NCBI GenBank assembly: GCA_009760855.2
Contig: WPIO01000124.1
Coordinates: forward strand, 932,501-996,500
Direction of reading: 5' to 3'
DNA length: 64,000 bases
Source: Cristatella mucedo
Lineage: Eukaryota > Bryozoa > Phylactolaemata > Cristatellidae
Position numbers and translations under genes: made by a program. The notes below the pieces were generated by a model. It saw only the letters and a list, made by a program, of their open reading frames with translations, ran no database searches and was not told the origin of the DNA. Numbering within the stretch: the stretch's first letter is position 1; every line of letters starts with the position of its first letter. Positions 1 to 17,394 of the stretch are shown one piece after another.

Positions 1-75
1 TATATTTGATATAGCGCCCTCAGAGAAGTTGTTCTCTTTTTAGGCACATTACATTTGCTTCAAGCCTAGTCAATC
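1..75 (-). mobile_element. LINE family 1, 3' tail fragment
   Basis: The reverse complement shows the family's terminal hairpin region (GGCGC stem) seen complete at 1753-1795. Only the 3' end is present. Confidence 0.7.
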
Positions 76-467
76 TATATACCTGAACCCCAGTGAGTGT
101 CACTGGGATGACTTGGATAAAAGGCTTCGAGCTTGGGTCTATGGGCCGCATCGCATCTAAAGAAAGCTTACTGGAAGTTTAGAGAACGATAAGGCTAGAT
201 GTTTGCAAATGCTTAGTTTGCTCTATGCTTGAGTGGTTCTGGCCGGTTATTACGTATCCCGGTGGTATAACTTCACATTAGCACTAAAAATAAAGGTACT
301 TGAACTAAAATTATGCATACATGCTAGGTTTTTTGTTATATTTACTGCAAATAATTGCAGCAGGTTGAAGTAAGGTTCAATAAACCAGAATCAAAGCACT
401 TGTGGTCTGTTAGACATTTTACTTCGCCTCACCGATACTGCTGCGCTCGAGTCTATATGTAGTTCAT

Positions 468-899
468 TTGTATATCCCCTCAAGGGTTGTTAAAGGTGAG
501 CACTGCACCCATGGTCAAACTAGGGTGGCAATTGTGTGCTTGAAAAAGCATGCTTTGCGTAAGCTTAATGCTTTGAAGCTGTTCAGCTCTCGTCGGGATC
601 AATATGCAGTGTTTCTGCTAGGGCCTATTAAAAAAAACTCAGATGTGATACATAGGCTGGCTCTGTGTGGGATGCTACCAAAGCAGTATACGTCAGGGGC
701 TGAAGATCAAGCAAGTGTATTTCCAAAAATTGATTGGAAGCCTGACATTGCCGCATTTCCTAGTGCTCGTGAGGGGAAGGGCTTCCACGGAAGAATAAGC
801 ACCGGCTACCGCGAGCATGAGCCAACCAGGGGCCTTGAGTTCACGACACAGGCGACCCCATGTTCGGCTGCACGTCCTCGGTTCGCGTTTGCTTCGTGA
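468..899 (+). other. Unsupported open frame in gene-poor flank
   Basis: The 76-1030 stretch holds an open frame of 143 codons on the plus strand without recognisable domains, splice context or compositional support. I see no gene here; the frame is probably chance. It may sit within an early GALK1 intron. Confidence 0.2.
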
Positions 900-1032
900 A
901 TTGGCAGACAGAGTAGGCCTTTGGGCCTGCCTCGATCCGGAGAGCCGTGCAGACACCCAGAAGTGAAGCCTGAGTGAAAAGCCGCAGTGCAGCAGCTCAG
1001 CGTAGGCCAAGATGTGAATGATCGTGACGTTG

Positions 1033-1095
1033 ATAAAGCACCCTGGCACCCTAGCGAGAACTTAATCTCTTTCTAGGCACTTTACATGTGCCGGA
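1033..1095 (-). mobile_element. LINE family 1, 3' tail fragment
   Basis: It starts like the inverted family-1 tail (GATAAAGCACCCT, then CTTAATCTCTTTCTAGGCAC) with a short internal insertion. Only the tail is retained. Confidence 0.65.
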
Positions 1096-1282
1096 AATAT
1101 CGTCAAGCTGTACCGTTTCTCCTCCTAATCAAGCAATGCGCTGCAGCTTTGGGTTTACTTGCCAGGCGGGCGCCGTCTGGGGGGCGGCGGGTTATTTCGC
1201 AAGTGAAGTGAAAAGTAGGGAAAGCAGCTTAAAGCCTCATTTTCATGTAGTAGCAGAAGAGCCGTAGTGATTTTCAACAAGC

Positions 1283-1823
1283 TTGGAGCGGGCGATTAAG
1301 AAATCCTTGTCGCTCACTTTTAGGTCTCTTCATTCTATGGCTCCAGCCTATCTTTCAGAGATACTACCCCATCAGGCAAAGCATCGTACCACTCGCTTTT
1401 CGGAATCCAACAGTCTAGAAATACCTCGTACAAACCTTAAATCCTTTGGAGACCGTGCATTTAGCTCGTATGCTCCCACAGCCTGGAACTCCCTCCCGAC
1501 CTGCATCAGAACATCCCCTGACCTGACCACATTTAAAAGAAACTTAAAAACATACCTATTTAGGACAGCATTTAGTGGGTCCTTGTGATTCGTCCTCGAT
1601 GTGCTTATGCGTGCTGACACTGTTCATGCTGCCACTAACCACATTTGCATGCTGACCCAGTGCATGTAACCCCTAACCATGTTATTCATTTTGTTTGTTT
1701 TTCAAGCATGATTTTACTTACTATTCTATTGCGTATCACTTTGCAGCAAATGTAAAGCGCCTAGAAAGAGATTGAGTTCTCTGAGGGCGCTTTATCAAGT
1801 GCAATATTATTATTATTATTATC
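1283..1823 (+). mobile_element. LINE family 1 (CR1/L2-type), 5'-truncated copy with complete 3' end
   Basis: An open frame gives the end of the ORF2 C-terminus: SLSLTFRSLHSMAPAYLSEI, then KSFGDRAFSSYAPTAWNSLP and LFRTAFSGSL. It is followed by ~230 nt of 3' UTR, the terminal hairpin (AAAGCGCC pairing with GGCGCTTT) from 1753, and an ATT-repeat tail. Typical 5' truncation of a non-LTR element. Confidence 0.88.
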
Positions 1824-1886
1824 CTCGGTGCAGGACTTGAGCCCACTTCCTGGGTCGTGGAGTCATCTTACCTCTGGGCTGATAAC
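1824..1886 (-). mobile_element. tRNA-like SINE head fragment
   Basis: The minus strand contains GGTTATCAGCCCAGAGGTAA and GGGCTCAAGTCCTGC, the A- and B-box regions of a tRNA-like promoter. It is attached directly to the ATT tail of the LINE at 1283-1823. Confidence 0.5.
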
Positions 1887-2053
1887 CGCTGGCATGGCAA
1901 AGACATTTATTTTCGTTTTTCTTTTGGACGACTTCATTTTAGTGCCACCTTTGTTGCTTGTTTGCTTCTGCTACCCATGTGCTCACGATCTTGCCACTCC
2001 AGCCGCTGCAGCTGCACTGCAGCGTGACGGCAATAGATCGCATGTCGTTGCAG

Positions 2054-6941
<4,888 letters not shown>

Positions 6942-7017
6942 GTCAGTCATCTTGCATTTGAGCTTCGGACTGCATGTATGGTGCCCGACGGCCGTTTTCC
7001 TCCTTGTCACTTTGTGT

Positions 7018-7165
7018 AGCCTTGGTACTGCCCTCGTTTGGCTCAGGGATGGAGGTGCTTTGCCTTTACCGACCAGCGTTGTGGACTCGAGCCCTTAGGC
7101 GTTTGTAAAGTGCTTGGATAGAGACAAGTTCTCCTAGGGCACTGTATAAATGAAGCATGTTTTTA
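7018..7165 (+). mobile_element. tRNA-derived SINE, type B (LINE-like 3' tail)
   Basis: A tRNA-like head with a decayed B box (TGGACTCGAGCCC) is joined to a tail resembling the family-1 LINE end: TTTGTAAAGTGCTTGGATAG then a GGGCACTGTATAAAT second stem arm and T/A-rich end. Lies downstream of the last recognised GALK1 exon. Confidence 0.7.
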
Positions 7166-8139
7166 TTATTGAGGTGACCTATGCTCGCTTCTGCTGATCA
7201 ATACTCAATAGTTAGTGAACTGGTACGACTTGCACATGATTTGGGCCGTGGCTAACGAGAGTGGAGTCATATTACCAAGCATAAACTACCTGCCTTTGAA
7301 CGTGCTGTAACAAAATTACCCTCGTAAGAGCTTTTTAGCAGGCAAGGAATTTCGCTGGTGGAGATCCATCTCATTACTGCTTGAGCCATGATGGGTGCTG
7401 ACTCAGCGCAGGCCGTCACAGCGGCAGCGTCCTCGAACAGCGCCACATGACACTGGAAGCCACAGGACGAAGAATGCAGTCGCCGTGAGGTCGTATTGCA
7501 GCTTGTAACATCAGTTATACCTGTCGGCTGTTAAAGTTCCTCGAATGAGCTTTCACTTAAGGGATTTTAAGTACTTTTCATGAGCAAGCGTGGGATTCTG
7601 CACTGGCTTCAAAACTGTCCTTGAATCATGGTGGCTTTGAATTTCTTCATCCTTAGTGTTAAGCAGATGACATTCTCAGCGTTGAACCTCTCACTGCGAG
7701 TCAAACAGGAGGGCTAAAGACCAGGAGCAGGAGCAAGTGGTCTCGGGATCTCCTTACTGTCACACGATTGGCAAATGGTCCCTAGATCGTCCAGATCCAG
7801 CGACCATCTTACCACGTGGCCTTATCTCGGTCAGGCTCGCAAGCTGTGTTGTTTATTCGCAGCATGACCTATGGCCAACGGCTTATGGTGCGTTTGGTGC
7901 CACTGGTATTGTTCATCCAAGCAGACCTGTATATGCCTGCCAACAATTTAAATGGTTTTCATTTGGCGCTCACTGTTACTTATACCTGTACCTCTTCTGC
8001 CTACCTCGGGACATAAGCATATGCCTCTCTGCTAGTTGTACTGGGTCTCCTGGTAACATTTGAAACCATTGATCGCCCAATCTTTATTGAGCTCGTGTCG
8101 TTTCGCCTGGGCATCTGACACTAGCGGCCAACTTCAGTT
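7166..8139. other. Region after the last recognised GALK1 exon
   Basis: The missing GALK1 last exon should be in or beyond this stretch. A phase-0 acceptor (TTATTCGCAG) at about 7862 opens a frame HDLWPTAYGAFGATGIVH that only weakly resembles the family end, so I do not adopt it. Confidence 0.4.
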
Positions 8140-8330
8140 GTCATTTAGCTGTTCATCTAAGAAACCTCAAATACTTCGGATATCGTGACTTTAGTTCTAA
8201 TGCTCCCAAAACCTGTAACTTGCTTTCGACTGGTATTACGGCATCCACTGGCTTGGTAACATTAGAAACAAAGCTACATACCCACCTATTCTTCATAGCA
8301 TTGCTAGATCCATGTGTATTGTTGTTTATG
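8140..8330 (+). mobile_element. LINE family 1, degraded C-terminal fragment
   Basis: It retains, with indels, the stretch equivalent to NLKSFGDRAFSSYAPKAWNS and the following TSPDLTTFK segment seen in the better copies. Heavily mutated. Confidence 0.65.
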
Positions 8331-8489
8331 TACCTATAAGTGCTGAAATTATGCACGTTACAATAATTAATCAGTTTGCATGGTTCCTTTCTGGCATGCA
8401 TCAAGTTCAAGAAAGTGAGTTAGTTCACTTCACGTGCTGTATATACTACTAATACTGCTACTGCCTAAACCAATGCCACCACCTTTTGT

Positions 8490-9060
8490 TTATGTGCAGA
8501 TGACATCAAATTGCATCCGTGTTGTGTACCATTCCTGCCTCCTAGCACCTGAGATCATGTCAACTCTCTGACAGCTTGTAATGCTGACCTGTACACTGGA
8601 TGGCAGCTAAGTTAATCTAATTGAATGACTTGAAACAGCCTATTAGTTATGGGAACGTCTAGTGTGTGTCAGAAACAGGAAAGCCTAACCCTTTAGCATT
8701 TACACGGAAATTTGGAACCTATTCAAAAACGATCGTTTTCAAGATCACCATACCAGCTACACTGTCAAGTCTACCTACTTTCGGCTGCAGAGCACGGCAA
8801 GCATTCGGCCGATTAGTATACTTACTAAGGCGGCCAAGTTAGTAATTGGATGTGTGAGCTTCCCTGTGGACTTCTTCAACTCTCACACTCAGCTGGTCTT
8901 CCTACCTATGCATTAACGCACAGAACAAGTGGCCGAAGACCCAGCAGCTAGGCTTGTGCGTCGTGAGTGTCACGACTACCTTATTTTGCCACATCTGCAC
9001 CACCTGCACTGGCTCCCCATAAAGCATCCCACCGACTTTAAATTGTCGTGCTGACCTTTC
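8490..9060 (+). mobile_element. LINE family 1, degraded reverse-transcriptase fragment
   Basis: Contains LCADDIKLH, a decayed form of the catalytic FYADD box, then pieces of the thumb region and a block corresponding to HHLHWLPIK. Many stops and indels. Confidence 0.65.
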
Positions 9061-9639
9061 TGAATTACTTACTGCATCTGCCTCTCGTGCCACCCACTCC
9101 TTAAGTGCAAAGCATAGCTGAGTCGGGATGACTGACGGTAAAGTGAGTAGCAGGAAAGCAGCAGATCAGTATGGCTGTAAAGGCTATATATAATACACTT
9201 GTTACGAGCGCCTAATGAGTCGCTCTGCGACCCCACCAATTAGAAGAGCAGAGTTTCTTATTACAGCCCTAAGTTTAGAGTTTCCCAATGTGAATGGTAT
9301 TACTACAGATCAGCGAATATGTTTCCTTTACAGCTTATGCGAAATGGCTAGCAAAAGATTTAGTTCTCTCACGGTGGAGTGGAAATGGATTAGCCTTATT
9401 TTTACCCTGTCCACTTGCATCGCAGCCCGATGGGACCCCCCTGCATATGGCCTTCAAGATTCGGCTTTTTTGTTAGCATTCCGAAAGCCTGGGATGCAGT
9501 GCGAGATGATCCGGCCTTTGAATAAGCAGAACTTAACTTCTCTTCCGAAGGTGAGCCATGTCATTATTAGCATCAGCTATTTCAGTGAGAGGCAGCTGTG
9601 GAAGATGCATCGAGGGATGTAGTAGATGAGCATGGTTTT

Positions 9640-10275
9640 GGATTAAGCATGCAGAGGCACTTGTCTATGCCAAGCATATTAATTTAACTAGCTCCCTAGT
9701 TCTGTCTCGGCTTGATTATTGTAGTTCTCTTTTGGCTGGGCTGCCAAAGAAAGCTATTAGGCCACTGCAGTTGACTTTGAGTATGGCTGCAAGGCTTGTC
9801 TTCAAGTCCCAGTGGTTTGAGCACGTGTCTCCTTTGCTAAAAGAGCTAGGATGGATGTCGGTTGAGCAACGGATACAGAGCAAAGTTCTTACGGTGACCC
9901 ACAAGGCCCGCCACGGCTTGGCTCCTTTGTACCTTGCTGAACTGCTGCATCAGTTTCAGCCTGTTCGCGCCCTCAGGTCCTGTGTGGACAATAAATTAGC
10001 TGTCCCATTCCTCCGCTGTAAGACCGTTGGCGACAGAAGCTTTAGCTCTGCAGGTCCTAGACTGTGGCAACTGCTCTCCTAACACTGCTATGCCTCCCAC
10101 TTTCTTTGTTGCGTGAGAGGAAGTCTGTTGGCTACCGAATGCGTACCGAAAGCCACTTAGGCTGTGAGTGCCCTATACAAAACTCTCCTGCATAACACCC
10201 ACATGGTCTTTCTGACTTTGTGGAGTTACAGACAGAGATACATGACAAGACATGACATGAGATGACATGACATAT
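9640..10275 (+). mobile_element. LINE family 2 (CR1/L2-type), 5'-truncated copy
   Basis: The open frame reads LPKKAIRPLQLTLSMAARLV, then FEHVSPLLKELGWMSVEQRI and GDRSFSSAGPRLWQLL: the same C-terminal architecture as family 1 but a distinct sequence. The 3' end is a short tandem ACATG-type repeat (10237-10274), unlike the ATT tail of family 1. Confidence 0.87.
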
Positions 10276-10649
10276 AGAGGCAGCCTTGGGCAAGGTAGTC
10301 TTTCAACGAAATTTGCAAACTGCACTATGGTCAAGATGTCACTGCCTTACCATCTTCCACTGCACTGCTTAGTTTTTTGTTCCTCAAAGAGGTGCAGATC
10401 ACGACAGCGCACTACAGAATGGGTGCTGTAACTACCAAGTCATGTCCTGTGATGGCTAGGTGTAAGGTTGCTGCTATAGACCTAGGGAAAGGGGCTATGG
10501 GGGCACTGACCCCCTCGACCGACCGACCTTCAGACCTAAGGTTGGCTGTCAGGGCACAATCATTGGCATAACCCTGGCTCTTACTTAGCCTGGTTTCAGC
10601 TACTTGTACTGCTGATGGCACGGCCATAGCATTTGTGGTTTAAATATAA

Positions 10650-10790
10650 ATAAATTTATAGTTCATTTGTATAGCATTCAATGGTAACTTAATCTCAATC
10701 CTGGTGCTTCGCATTTGCCAAATGGCTTGAACTCACGAGCTTGGTCATTGAAAGCGAGTAGTCTGCCGCCAGGACGATGGTGTGATGACT
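10650..10790 (-). mobile_element. tRNA-derived SINE, type B
   Basis: Read inverted: a tRNA-like head with GTGAGTTCAAGCC (B-box position), then a GCAAATGCGAAGCACCAGGA-type tail and TACAAATGAAC end, matching the other type-B copies in order. Confidence 0.65.
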
Positions 10791-10799
10791 CCACATTGG

Positions 10800-12877
10800 T
10801 GACATGCAGAAGGACTCATTAGGCAGGCAAATGCACTCGAACTCGATGGAGCCGGTCCTACGAACCAGGTTGACCTGCTAATTTTCTGATTGCATATTCA
10901 GATCGGTTACCCGGATGCCGACAACCTTAGCTACGTACAGACTGGGTTGGCTCAGACGGCTACGTACAGACTGGGCTGGCTCAGACGATTGCCGACGTAT
11001 GTCTGTGTCTAAATAAACTTGCAGGTCATCTGCGGGATTAATTATCTGAGAACCCTGTGGGCATCTCTGGTGCGCATACCTGGTGTGTATGTGTTTGCGT
11101 TTGTGTGCATGTGTTTCAAACACCCGTGCTATAAAAAAAAGGCATGCAATGGCAGCAGCCTGGTCTGCGGTAGCATCCCAGCACGATGAAATGCCCTCAA
11201 CCTGGCTCTCTTTTTTTGTAGAACGGCTATGAACGTACAGCAGCCTTTTATGTTTGTGTACCATCCGATGGAGCCCGTGTCCTGTCGGAGGAATGCAACT
11301 AGAGCACATGAATAGGCCCGGCATTTCCCTGACCCAAGCTTGGAAAACTACTAGCATCACCGATCCACCTATTTTGAATTGTCTTAATGAATCTCTCCCG
11401 ACAGGATTCCTGCTCGATTTCTAGCCTTATCGGATACTGGAAGCCAGATTGACCTAACACAACCTCAATGCTTGTTAGTGTAACTAATGGTTGCGCATGT
11501 GATGATCTCGGTGTTTTTACCTTAACTATTGCTTGTATCTGTGTTTCATCTTTGCAGTCCTGTATGCTATTTAGGCACATATAAATGCTGTCGTATGAAA
11601 TGGCACAGAACTCGAGATTTCTTCCACTGCGTGCTGTCGGCACGGTTGTGCACACTTTGGTTGTAGGTAGCAGTTATGCAATCGAACTTCAGGCCTGGAT
11701 GCTGTTCTAGAAACCATATTTAGCTGGTTGCTCACGAGGCAACACAACACAAACAATAAATTTTCCACATCGTAAAGGTATTTCCAACGCCGAATCTATT
11801 GCTTGTCGTTGGCGTTTCTATGCCTTCTAACACCACAGCTAGTGCTCAAATTGCAAGGGTTCTCCTTAAGACGTGGATATACTTAATGATTGCATGAATG
11901 CCTTGCTCGTTAAATCAACGAGGGACTGGGAGAGTGAATCATTGCTCACAAGCTTTCCCTACTAGTTCGGCACGTTGTTTTCAGTCATTTGGCTTTTGTT
12001 GTTCCTTTGCACCAGTCAGATGCTGCGGTCAAGAACTGTCTAGATGCTGACACTGCATTCTAGAATCGGCACCTGGGTGCAAAGCTGACCGACCAGTTGA
12101 GGCGTTTCTCACGGTACTGCATCCGTGCGGTAGAGCTGCTGCAATTCCTTGTGGAAAATGATTGTCTACGCATGTGTAAGGCACCATAAGATTACCGATG
12201 GCCATTAGGCGGATTTAGTCGTTTTGAGGCGAGAAGCTCGTTAACAACCCAGACTGTTGCTGCAGCTTGCCCCAGTGGGTTTTGAAACCTCGCTCATACA
12301 AATCACTTGCCAAGCAGTTCCCTACGAAAACGAATGGAATAACTTTCCAACCCTCGTGAACTTTAATAATAGGCGTTCAGTAGTCGCGTTTTTGACCAGA
12401 CACTGTGCCACACAGTGTGATTTTGTATGTACTAGTCCCCTCTTAATGCATCTAGAAACTTGTGAGCAATCCGTGCCAGACGCCTGTGTATTTGTACCCA
12501 GACTTTCTGAAAAGAACAGGAAGAAAGAAGCTAGGGTGCTGTGAGCCCTCCACCAGCCCCCAGAAGGCTCGGCTCGACGACTATTTTGTGGCAGGGCAGC
12601 TTTAGGTTCTGAACATTTGAGTACCGATTTCTTTGTTCACGTGTCGAAATTAGTTTTCGTGCCAGTGAATGACCTTCGATTTGCTGCTTCAGGCTCTGCA
12701 GACAGAAATGAGCACCTGTTTTTTTTGCGGTGGGGGCCGAAGCTTCTAGAGGCGCCTCTACAAGCTCGATGCATACGGTGCAGATGCAGCAAATGCTGTG
12801 AGTAGCATGTGGGTTATTAGCTTCTCCTTTAAAAACTTCATCGACGTTTAAAAAGATGCCATGATGTCTGGCGAGCG
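10800..12877. other. Intergenic, no gene seen
   Basis: Apart from the 29-bp duplication at 10930-10987 there are only short unsupported frames. Confidence 0.5.
10930..10987. repeat. 29-bp tandem duplication
   Basis: Two adjacent copies beginning GCTACGTACAGACTGGG and ending GGCTCAGACG differ at one base (T/C in the middle). Confidence 0.95.
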
Positions 12878-13300
12878 TGAGTTCCATGCTTCGGGAGTGT
12901 ACGTACCGAAGGTGAAGATTTTACGACTGTTAGAGACACAGCTAAACGACTTTAATCTGAAGACAATGGGGTACTATGTGAAGCCTGAATAGGCGTATCA
13001 GATAGGTAAGTCAGAGCAACAGAATGAAGGGACTTGAAAGTGGGTGACTGAACTTTAATGTCGATAAACTGCTTGATGGGAAGTCGCTGTAAGTTGGTGA
13101 AAAGTGGTGTTATGTGGCAGTTATGCTTACTTAAAGAAACTTCAACCTGCTCGAAGGGAGGAAGGAATTGTATTGCAGTGGGCAGCTGTATGTCATCTGT
13201 ATGAAAATGAAAGCCTAGATTATGCTTGGCAATTACTCAGGCAAAAGGGGAGAGTAAAATTATGAAAAGTGGACAAAGTATTGATCCATAGGGTATCCCG
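12878..13300 (-). mobile_element. LINE family 1 fragment, inverted relative to the adjacent copy
   Basis: The minus strand shows the degraded C-terminal region (block equivalent to LPIKQFID) and, nearer 13200, reverse-transcriptase sequence just before the active-site box. It abuts the plus-strand copy starting at about 13300, giving a head-to-head rearranged pair. Confidence 0.65.
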
Positions 13301-14275
13301 TATTTTCCTAAATTAAATGATGATGACACTAACTTACTAGTTATGGGCAAATCAAGTGTGATTCAGAAATTGGAAAGGCTGACGCTCAAAATCGGCTCTG
13401 CCAGCACATGTCCTGTTGAATCTGCACAAAATCTAGGTGTCGTGTTCCAAAGTGACCTTTCACTAGACGACCAGATCAGCTCCACATTCAAGTCTGCCTA
13501 CTTTCAGCTACATAAATTGCTAAAATGTGGGCTTAGTTAGATAAGGATATCACGTCTAAGTCCGTGCGTTTGTGACATCCCGTCTTGACTTCTGTAACAC
13601 ACTGCTTGCTGGCCTACCGGCATGTGCAATCAGGCTCTTACAGCCGGTGCAAAACTCTGCAGCAAGGCTTGTCTGTCGTGAGCTTCGAAGTTGCCACATC
13701 ACACCACTTCTCGCCGACCTGCACTGGCTCCCAGTCAAGCGACGGATCGACTTCAAGGTGTTGTCGCTCACTTTTAGGTCGCTTTATTCTTTGGCTCCAG
13801 CCTATCTCCCAGATCTACTCCCCCACAAGGCCAAGCATCGTACCACCCGCTTTTCGGAATCCAACAGTTTACCAATTCCTCGTACAAGCCTAAAATCCTA
13901 TGGAGACCGTGCATTTGGTTTGTATGCTCCCAAAGCCTGGAACTCACTCCCGACTTGCGTCACGACATCCCCTGACTTGATCACATTTAAAAAGACATTA
14001 AAAACACCTATTTAGGGCGCATTTAGTGTGTCCCTTTTATTTGTCTTTTATATGCTTATGCGTGCTGACACTGTGCATGCTGCCATTAACCACATTTGCA
14101 TGCTGACCCTGTGCATGTCACCCCTAACCATGTTATTCATATTGTTCATCAAGCATGATATTACTCACCATTCAGTCGCGTTTCCCTTTGCAGCAAATGT
14201 AAAGCGCCTAGAAAGAGATTGAGTTCTCTGAGGGCGCTTTATCAAGTGCATTATTATTATTATATTTATTACAGT
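13300..14275 (+). mobile_element. LINE family 1 copy with full 3' end
   Basis: Frames cover LLVMGKSSVIQKLERLTLKI, then FQSDLSLDDQISSTFKSAYF, then the long C-terminal block SAARLVCRELRSCHITPLLA and DLHWLPVKRRIDFKVLSLTF. The 3' UTR, terminal hairpin (about 14200) and ATT-rich tail are all present. The frame is interrupted near 13540. Confidence 0.9.
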
Positions 14276-16379
14276 CATCTGGGAAGATAGTTGTTGTTGA
14301 GACAAAAGCCATACATTGCAGTGCAGTACAGGTGATGCTTAGCCAATATGATAGGCGCTCAAATACGACGTAGTTATCCGGAATGACTTGTCTTATTCAA
14401 GGTGCAATTTACATTCAAACTGCTTGCATGTTCATGCCTGATGTTTTACAATTCATTTCCATAAGTATCTCAACTAAGAAATTAATAAAGCCAGATAAAA
14501 GAAAAGGATTAGGATTCTTGTAACGTCAGTTACTGGTGCTCATGCTTTGAGCAGACTCTTGTGCCTAAAGCGATGGCCTTTTTCAAGGCCCATCTATGTA
14601 GCAGCTAATGCCTAGTCGTTGCTGCGAGCCACAGGATAGTGGTTGGTCGAGTGACCTCGCTAAATCTCAATCTCATAGAACCTTGCGAGTAAATAGCAGA
14701 ACATCGGCTTTCGTTCCCAGCTGGATGTCTTGCCATCGTTGCGCCACCGATAGCGACTTGCACTGGACATATCTTTTGTTTTGAAGCCTACCTCGAAGGA
14801 TCATGCCTATATCAATATTTGGATGTCTACCGATAATTAGTAAAACAATTATTACTGATATGTCTTATGCAAAGAGCAGTGCTTCCATTCAAAGGATTAG
14901 CTAACCACTGAGATAGGTCTTTATCAAACATCCAGACATTAATTTGGTTTTAGTGACCAGAACAGACATGCTAGGTACAAATAATGTCCAGCGATGTCGG
15001 CGCTCGTGATGAGCACGATGGAGGATAAATTCCTGAAGATAGGCTCAATTTTTTTGGAAGACGACTCGAGGTGACTACTTTGCACACATAGTATAGTGTG
15101 CGTATTACTTCAAGCCACAGGCTGGTACTCACAGGTGCAACCCTACAGCTAACGAAGGCCTTTTGCTCGTAATACGCCCAACTGCCTCTTAATAATAGGA
15201 ACGCATCCTAACCCTCGCACTCACCATGCAAAAGACTGCTGTCGGATTTTGCAGTGCAACGTTCCTTGGGAAGTTTGGAGCAAAATTTGCACATGCATCA
15301 GAAGTAAAAGAATTCACAAGTAGCAAGGTCGGAAGGATCGGAAGGGAAAGCACCTGTTAATGATACTAACTCTTCCAACGATAATGCAAAATGTAACATA
15401 GATTAATATACGTATAATTAAAGATTTATGGACAAAACCTCAAGCGAACTGAAAAGTTGTTCAGGGACTTTGTATGAGCTGTGAAGGAAGCACTCAATTG
15501 GTTAGTTGTAACATGCAGTATTTCAGCTCAAGAAAGCATTTACGCAACTGGGAAATGCAACGAGGAACGGGTAGATGCTAGCGTCTTTTTTCATGCCGTC
15601 AAATCAGGAGATGACATTGTTTCAATTTGTTTAAACCAGCCTAATATTGCTGGTCAAACTTCGTTATCAACAGTCCAGATGATGAGGTCTGTACTGTACG
15701 TATGCCGGTTAACAGCTTTGAGGTTAGTGGTGGGTAAATTCAGTTAACCGAAGTTGACTTGAGCTTTCAAGCTTACACGGACGAAGTTTTAGGTGTGCAG
15801 CCATATCAGAGCGATTGCAATTTAAAAAAACGGCTTTTTTGAAATTGGTATGAAACTTATGGATCTCTAAGAGAGAGCCCAATTGGTTGAGAGACATAGC
15901 TAAATAAAGATCTGTTTGCTGCCTGACATGAACGGCAACGCCTGACATGCGAGGCTATTGCACGACAACTGCCTAATATGCAGAATTGGCACTAGCTCGC
16001 GAGGATTGATATTTCTCCTCAGCGAGCTTTAAGTAATCAGGATTTGCTTCAATCTATTCTTCTCAGAAGGGCGATTAATTTCGGCGTCAACGCGTCGATA
16101 TAAAATATCTTCTTTCAGCTAGGTTTTGGAGATGAAAAACTCTTATTGGAATTTCGTTGAGTTTCTTGCATATAATGGCGCCTAGACTCCACTACTTAGA
16201 GTACCTAGGCTATCGATAGTATCTAGATTCCATAGTTAAAACCTGGACTGCAAAAAAATTTCCAAGCTTTAAGCAGAGCTTGTTTTTAGTTCTTTTTCAT
16301 ACTTTGTACGTTCTTGGTAGGCCATCAGCTTATAAAATTTTAGCACCTCTCCTGTATCCGACAGACAGGTCGTACATTT
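14276..16379. other. Intergenic, no feature seen
   Basis: A/T-rich sequence without a supportable ORF or known repeat. Confidence 0.5.
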
Positions 16380-16482
16380 TCAAGGACAGCAAATCTAAAT
16401 TACCTAGGAAGAGACTGAAATCTTTGAGGGCGCTATAGCAAATTTATTATTATTGTTATTATTATTATTATCATTATTAGAC
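16380..16482 (+). mobile_element. LINE family 1, 3' tail only
   Basis: Contains the hairpin descendant ACCTAGGAAGAGACTGAAAT, then GAGGGCGCTATAGCAA and a long ATT-repeat tail. No coding part remains. Confidence 0.7.
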
Positions 16483-17174
16483 CAGCGTTTACCGCAGCAG
16501 TATACCATAAGTACGGAGACAAAAGGCTTTTGTTAGATGATATCACTCAAGAAGTTAGTACACACTTTTGAAAACTGTAGGTTTCCGAACAAACAGTAGT
16601 AGAAAGGTTTGTAGTGAAACACTATCGGTAACGTCTCTTTTTAAAAATCGGAGAATACCTTTGCTGGTGAAGAGAAGAGCCCGTAGCGAGTAAGTGATTG
16701 ACTTGCCAGCCAGGTTAGACGAGAAGTGCTCCGAGATCCTATTTTCTAGTGTCGTATTGGATTTCTGAGGCTAGTACGATGGTGCAGACTTATCGCCGCA
16801 GAGCTCTTTGAGTCGCTAAAGTGCCAAGTAGTGATCAGACTGCCGGCTGAATTCATTCTTTGAACTCAGCCGGTTACATAGTGGGGCCATTATGCTTCCT
16901 AAGTTAAGGGTGGCCTTTGAGAGGTAACTCAGGAAGCCCGGGAATCGGTGAAACCGTCTTTCGACTGCTGTTTCAGGTATCTTTTTAACTACTGGTACAT
17001 ATGCATGGTTTAGCATGATGCATCAGGCTGTCATCAACTGATTCACATAAGGAGTATAAAGCTGACTGATCTGACTCTTCTCAGTGTTAAACTTCAAGTT
17101 ATAATCCGCGGCTCTTTCCCGTGCATTTACGAAAGATCACTTAATAGATAGGTGACTAATAAATAATAGCTGTT

Positions 17175-17332
17175 TTAACAGCCTCATTTGTATAGCGACA
17201 GAAGCGCCTTTAGGCTATCACTTGCAGTGGCGATAAAGGTTCACCACCGCAGGATTCGAACCCATGACCTCGGGAAAGTGGTCGTGAAACGCAACCACCT
17301 TACCTAGTGAGCCACCATGGCTCACTGCTGTG
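17175..17332 (-). mobile_element. tRNA-derived SINE, type A
   Basis: The minus strand reads TGGCTCACTAGGTAAGGTGG (A-box region) and GGTTCGAATCC (near-perfect B box, complement at 17252-17262), then a body ending AAATGAGGCTGTTA. This tail is unrelated to the LINE hairpin tail of type B. Confidence 0.82.
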
Positions 17333-17394
17333 CGACGTCTTGAGTAGCTAGCTACCCGAATGGGCTACGAGGCTGTTACTGGCACTGACTCTGA

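Noticed and set aside
9215-9622. 135-codon plus-strand ORF
   Set aside because: No recognisable domain, no splice context and no neighbouring exons. Probably chance, ending at the start of a LINE family 2 copy.
17252-17262. Possible true tRNA gene from a near-perfect B box
   Set aside because: No cloverleaf can be completed, and the same head recurs with a SINE body at 20.4 and 23.8 kb, so it is a SINE promoter.
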